From the NCBI RefSeq assembly GCF_900546705.1, contig NZ_URDP01000001.1, positions 62,001 to 126,000 of the forward strand: a stretch of 64,000 nucleotides of DNA. Direction: 5' to 3'. This document shows, piece by piece, positions 63,318 through 64,000 of the stretch. Position numbers and translations under genes: made by a program. Below the pieces are notes generated by a model that had not been told where the DNA came from, did no database searches, and was given only the letters and a program-made list of their open reading frames with translations. The DNA is from an uncultured Oscillibacter sp. (GTDB taxonomy: Bacteria > Bacillota > Clostridia > Oscillospirales > Oscillospiraceae). Position 1 is the first letter of the stretch, and the number at the start of each line of letters is the position of its first letter.

Positions 63318-63340
63318 AAAGTGTCCGATTCGGACACTTT
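63318..63340. promoter_or_regulatory. GTGTCCGA-T-TCGGACAC palindrome, copy 2
   Basis: Perfect 11-base arms 63318-63328 and 63330-63340 around one base, 19 bases before the GTG at 63299. The 17-base core is the same as in copy 1, and read on the minus strand it is preceded by the same AT-rich AAAATAAA. Confidence 0.65.
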
Positions 63341-63449
63341 TTATTTTTTTGATGCACGCGGACGTGCACGTTTTTTTGTTTGGGTGCCACTGGGTAGACC
63401 GCCTAACGGCGGATATGCCCGGCCATGAGCCGGAAAAGGAGGATCTTCC

Positions 63450-63584
63450 ATGGCGCAGAATGACCGGCTCACAGAAGCTCTGGAGCTGTTTGACCAGCTC
63501 ACTCCTGAGGAGCAGACGATGTTCCTCGATCTTTTACGTAGCCTCGCAGCTGGCTTAGAAAAAACGCCTGCTCCTGGGGCGTGA
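63450..63584 (+). CDS. 44-residue ORF convergent with the repressor, unknown
   Basis: ATG at 63450 follows AGGAGG by 7 bases and runs to the TGA at 63582-63584. The peptide is acidic and helical (ALELFDQLTPEEQTMFLDLL). Its last 86 bases overlap, on the opposite strand, the 3' end of the repressor gene. Ten of 16 residues in DQLTPEEQTMFLDLLR match QQLTPQEQAFFLSQLR in the repressor tail encoded on the other strand. No promoter was identified. It may be a small regulator of the repressor or a remnant. Confidence 0.5.
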   Translation: MAQNDRLTEALELFDQLTPEEQTMFLDLLRSLAAGLEKTPAPGA

Positions 63585-63591
63585 GCTGCTG
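63492..63591. repeat. Imperfect inverted repeat encoding a similar peptide on both strands
   Basis: Left arm 63492-63518 and right arm 63565-63591 match at 21 of 27 positions as inverted copies. The left arm read forward encodes DQLTPEEQT; the right arm read in reverse encodes QQLTPQEQA. The spacer of 46 bases is shared by both genes. Confidence 0.7.
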
Positions 63592-63846
63592 GTACAGCTG
63601 CATAAACTCTTCCTGCTTCCCGTCGGCCTGCTGGCCGGCGGGTTCTTTTTTGCCGGTGAGCAGGTACTCCGTGGTGGTGCCCAGGGCCTCGGCGATCTTT
63701 TCGATGTGCCGCTTATAAGAAACGGTTTTCCCGTTTTTCCAGTCTGTTATAGCCTGCGGCCGAACACCGATCATTTGTGCGAAAGACTTTTGATCAATAC
63801 CCAGCGAGGAAATAGCTTCTAAAATTCTTTCTACACAGGAATCCAT
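63499..63846 (-). CDS. cI-like XRE repressor of the element
   Basis: 115 residues from the ATG at 63846 (AGGTG about 5 bases upstream). An N-terminal lambda-type HTH reads GIDQKSFAQMIGVRPQAITD followed by WKNGKTVSYKRHIEKIAEAL. A short helical tail (EEFMQLYQQLTPQEQAFFLS) ends it, with no peptidase domain. It is divergent from the rightward promoter whose spacer is a palindrome, so it is the likely lysogeny or excision repressor. Confidence 0.88.
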   Translation of the reverse strand: MDSCVERILEAISSLGIDQKSFAQMIGVRPQAITDWKNGKTVSYKRHIEKIAEALGTTTEYLLTGKKEPAGQQADGKQEEFMQLYQQLTPQEQAFFLSQLRGYVKDRGTSSAPQE

Positions 63847-63935
63847 TTGAGCACCTACTTCACAATGAAATATGAAAAATTCATACAGCGAATTTGTGAA
63901 AAACAGATAAATCTGAAAAAATCATATATAATGCG

Positions 63936-63964
63936 TTGACAATCTGAATATTTCAGATTACAGT
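63936..63964 (+). promoter_or_regulatory. Rightward promoter with palindromic operator in the spacer
   Basis: TTGACA (63936-63941) and TACAGT (63959-63964) are 17 bases apart. The spacer is the palindrome AATCTGAA-TAT-TTCAGATT (63941-63959), with a further half-site AATCTGAA at 63910-63917. A bound repressor would block this promoter. AAAGGAG near 63984 suggests the next gene starts just beyond the edge. Confidence 0.75.
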
Positions 63965-64000
63965 ATAACCACAAACTACATGAAAGGAGAAACGACAAAG

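Larger units (their letters stand above)
60996..64000. mobile_element. Integrated element (prophage- or ICE-like), left part; continues past right edge
   Basis: The left junction is the interrupted tRNA-Ser. Contents: tyrosine integrase next to the junction, two small cargo genes with a shared palindromic leader, a small ORF, a cI-like repressor and a divergent rightward promoter. The DNA is visibly more AT-rich than the flank. No structural, portal or conjugation genes lie within the window, so phage versus ICE cannot be decided. The intact tRNA-Ser should be at the far end. Confidence 0.82.

Noticed and set aside
63354..63377. Plus-strand terminator GCACG/CGTGC followed by Ts
   Set aside because: The stem is only 5 pairs and no plus-strand gene lies upstream of it; kept out for lack of support.
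63271..63558. 95-residue plus-strand ORF across the palindrome near 63330
   Set aside because: No ribosome binding site, crosses a regulatory palindrome and overlaps the better-supported ORF at 63450-63584 in another frame.

Overview
The window looks like chromosome of a Gram-positive anaerobe of the Clostridia, most like the Oscillospiraceae/Flavonifractor-Lawsonibacter group. That placement is inference from gene content, high GC and strong AGGAGG ribosome binding sites, not from a database match. Supporting genes include RNase J, GdpP, an S-layer-homology protein, TelA/TerD stress proteins, the order tilS-hpt-ftsH, and an arginine deiminase operon. From about 61 kb to the right edge the DNA is more AT-rich and belongs to an integrated element.

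Layout. 1-6.7 kb: a minus-strand operon of six genes (two YdiB-like shikimate/quinate dehydrogenases, MFS transporter, shikimate kinase, xylose-isomerase-fold enzyme, old-yellow-enzyme reductase cut by the left edge), with a divergent LysR regulator. 6.9-11.6 kb: a sigma/anti-sigma-like pair, then an HpcH/HpaI-type lyase and an LCP cell-wall protein. 11.9-24.1 kb: a plus-strand Ter stress cluster (YceG-like, TelA, three TerD-like and one TerA-like protein, P-type Ca2+ ATPase, rhomboid, TRSP phosphoribosyltransferase, StiP/PELOTA protein, HAD phosphatase). The lyase is transcribed away from it but belongs to the same known biosynthetic module. 24.1-27.9 kb: a short Ser/Thr kinase with two tandem zinc-ribbon/membrane/beta-helix proteins, and a divergent HTH regulator. 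27.9-33.3 kb: a Wzy/O-antigen-ligase-like membrane enzyme overlapping a 1267-residue SLH surface protein.

33.4-44.4 kb is mostly housekeeping: RNase J, a LacI regulator, gdpP-rplI-dnaB, tilS-hpt-ftsH. 44.4-48.1 kb: arcA, argF/arcB and a YfcC-type transporter, with no carbamate kinase nearby. 48.2-60.9 kb: DegV, MarR plus MATE efflux, NCS2 permease, an amino-acid ABC importer with an AbgB-like amidohydrolase, Na/Pi cotransporter, patatin, EamA transporter.

60.9-64 kb: the 3' half of a tRNA-Ser(GGA) marks one junction of an integrated element carrying a tyrosine integrase, two small cargo genes each preceded by the same palindrome, a cI-like repressor, a small convergent ORF and a rightward promoter whose spacer is a palindromic operator. 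No CRISPR array, rRNA or intact tRNA gene was seen.
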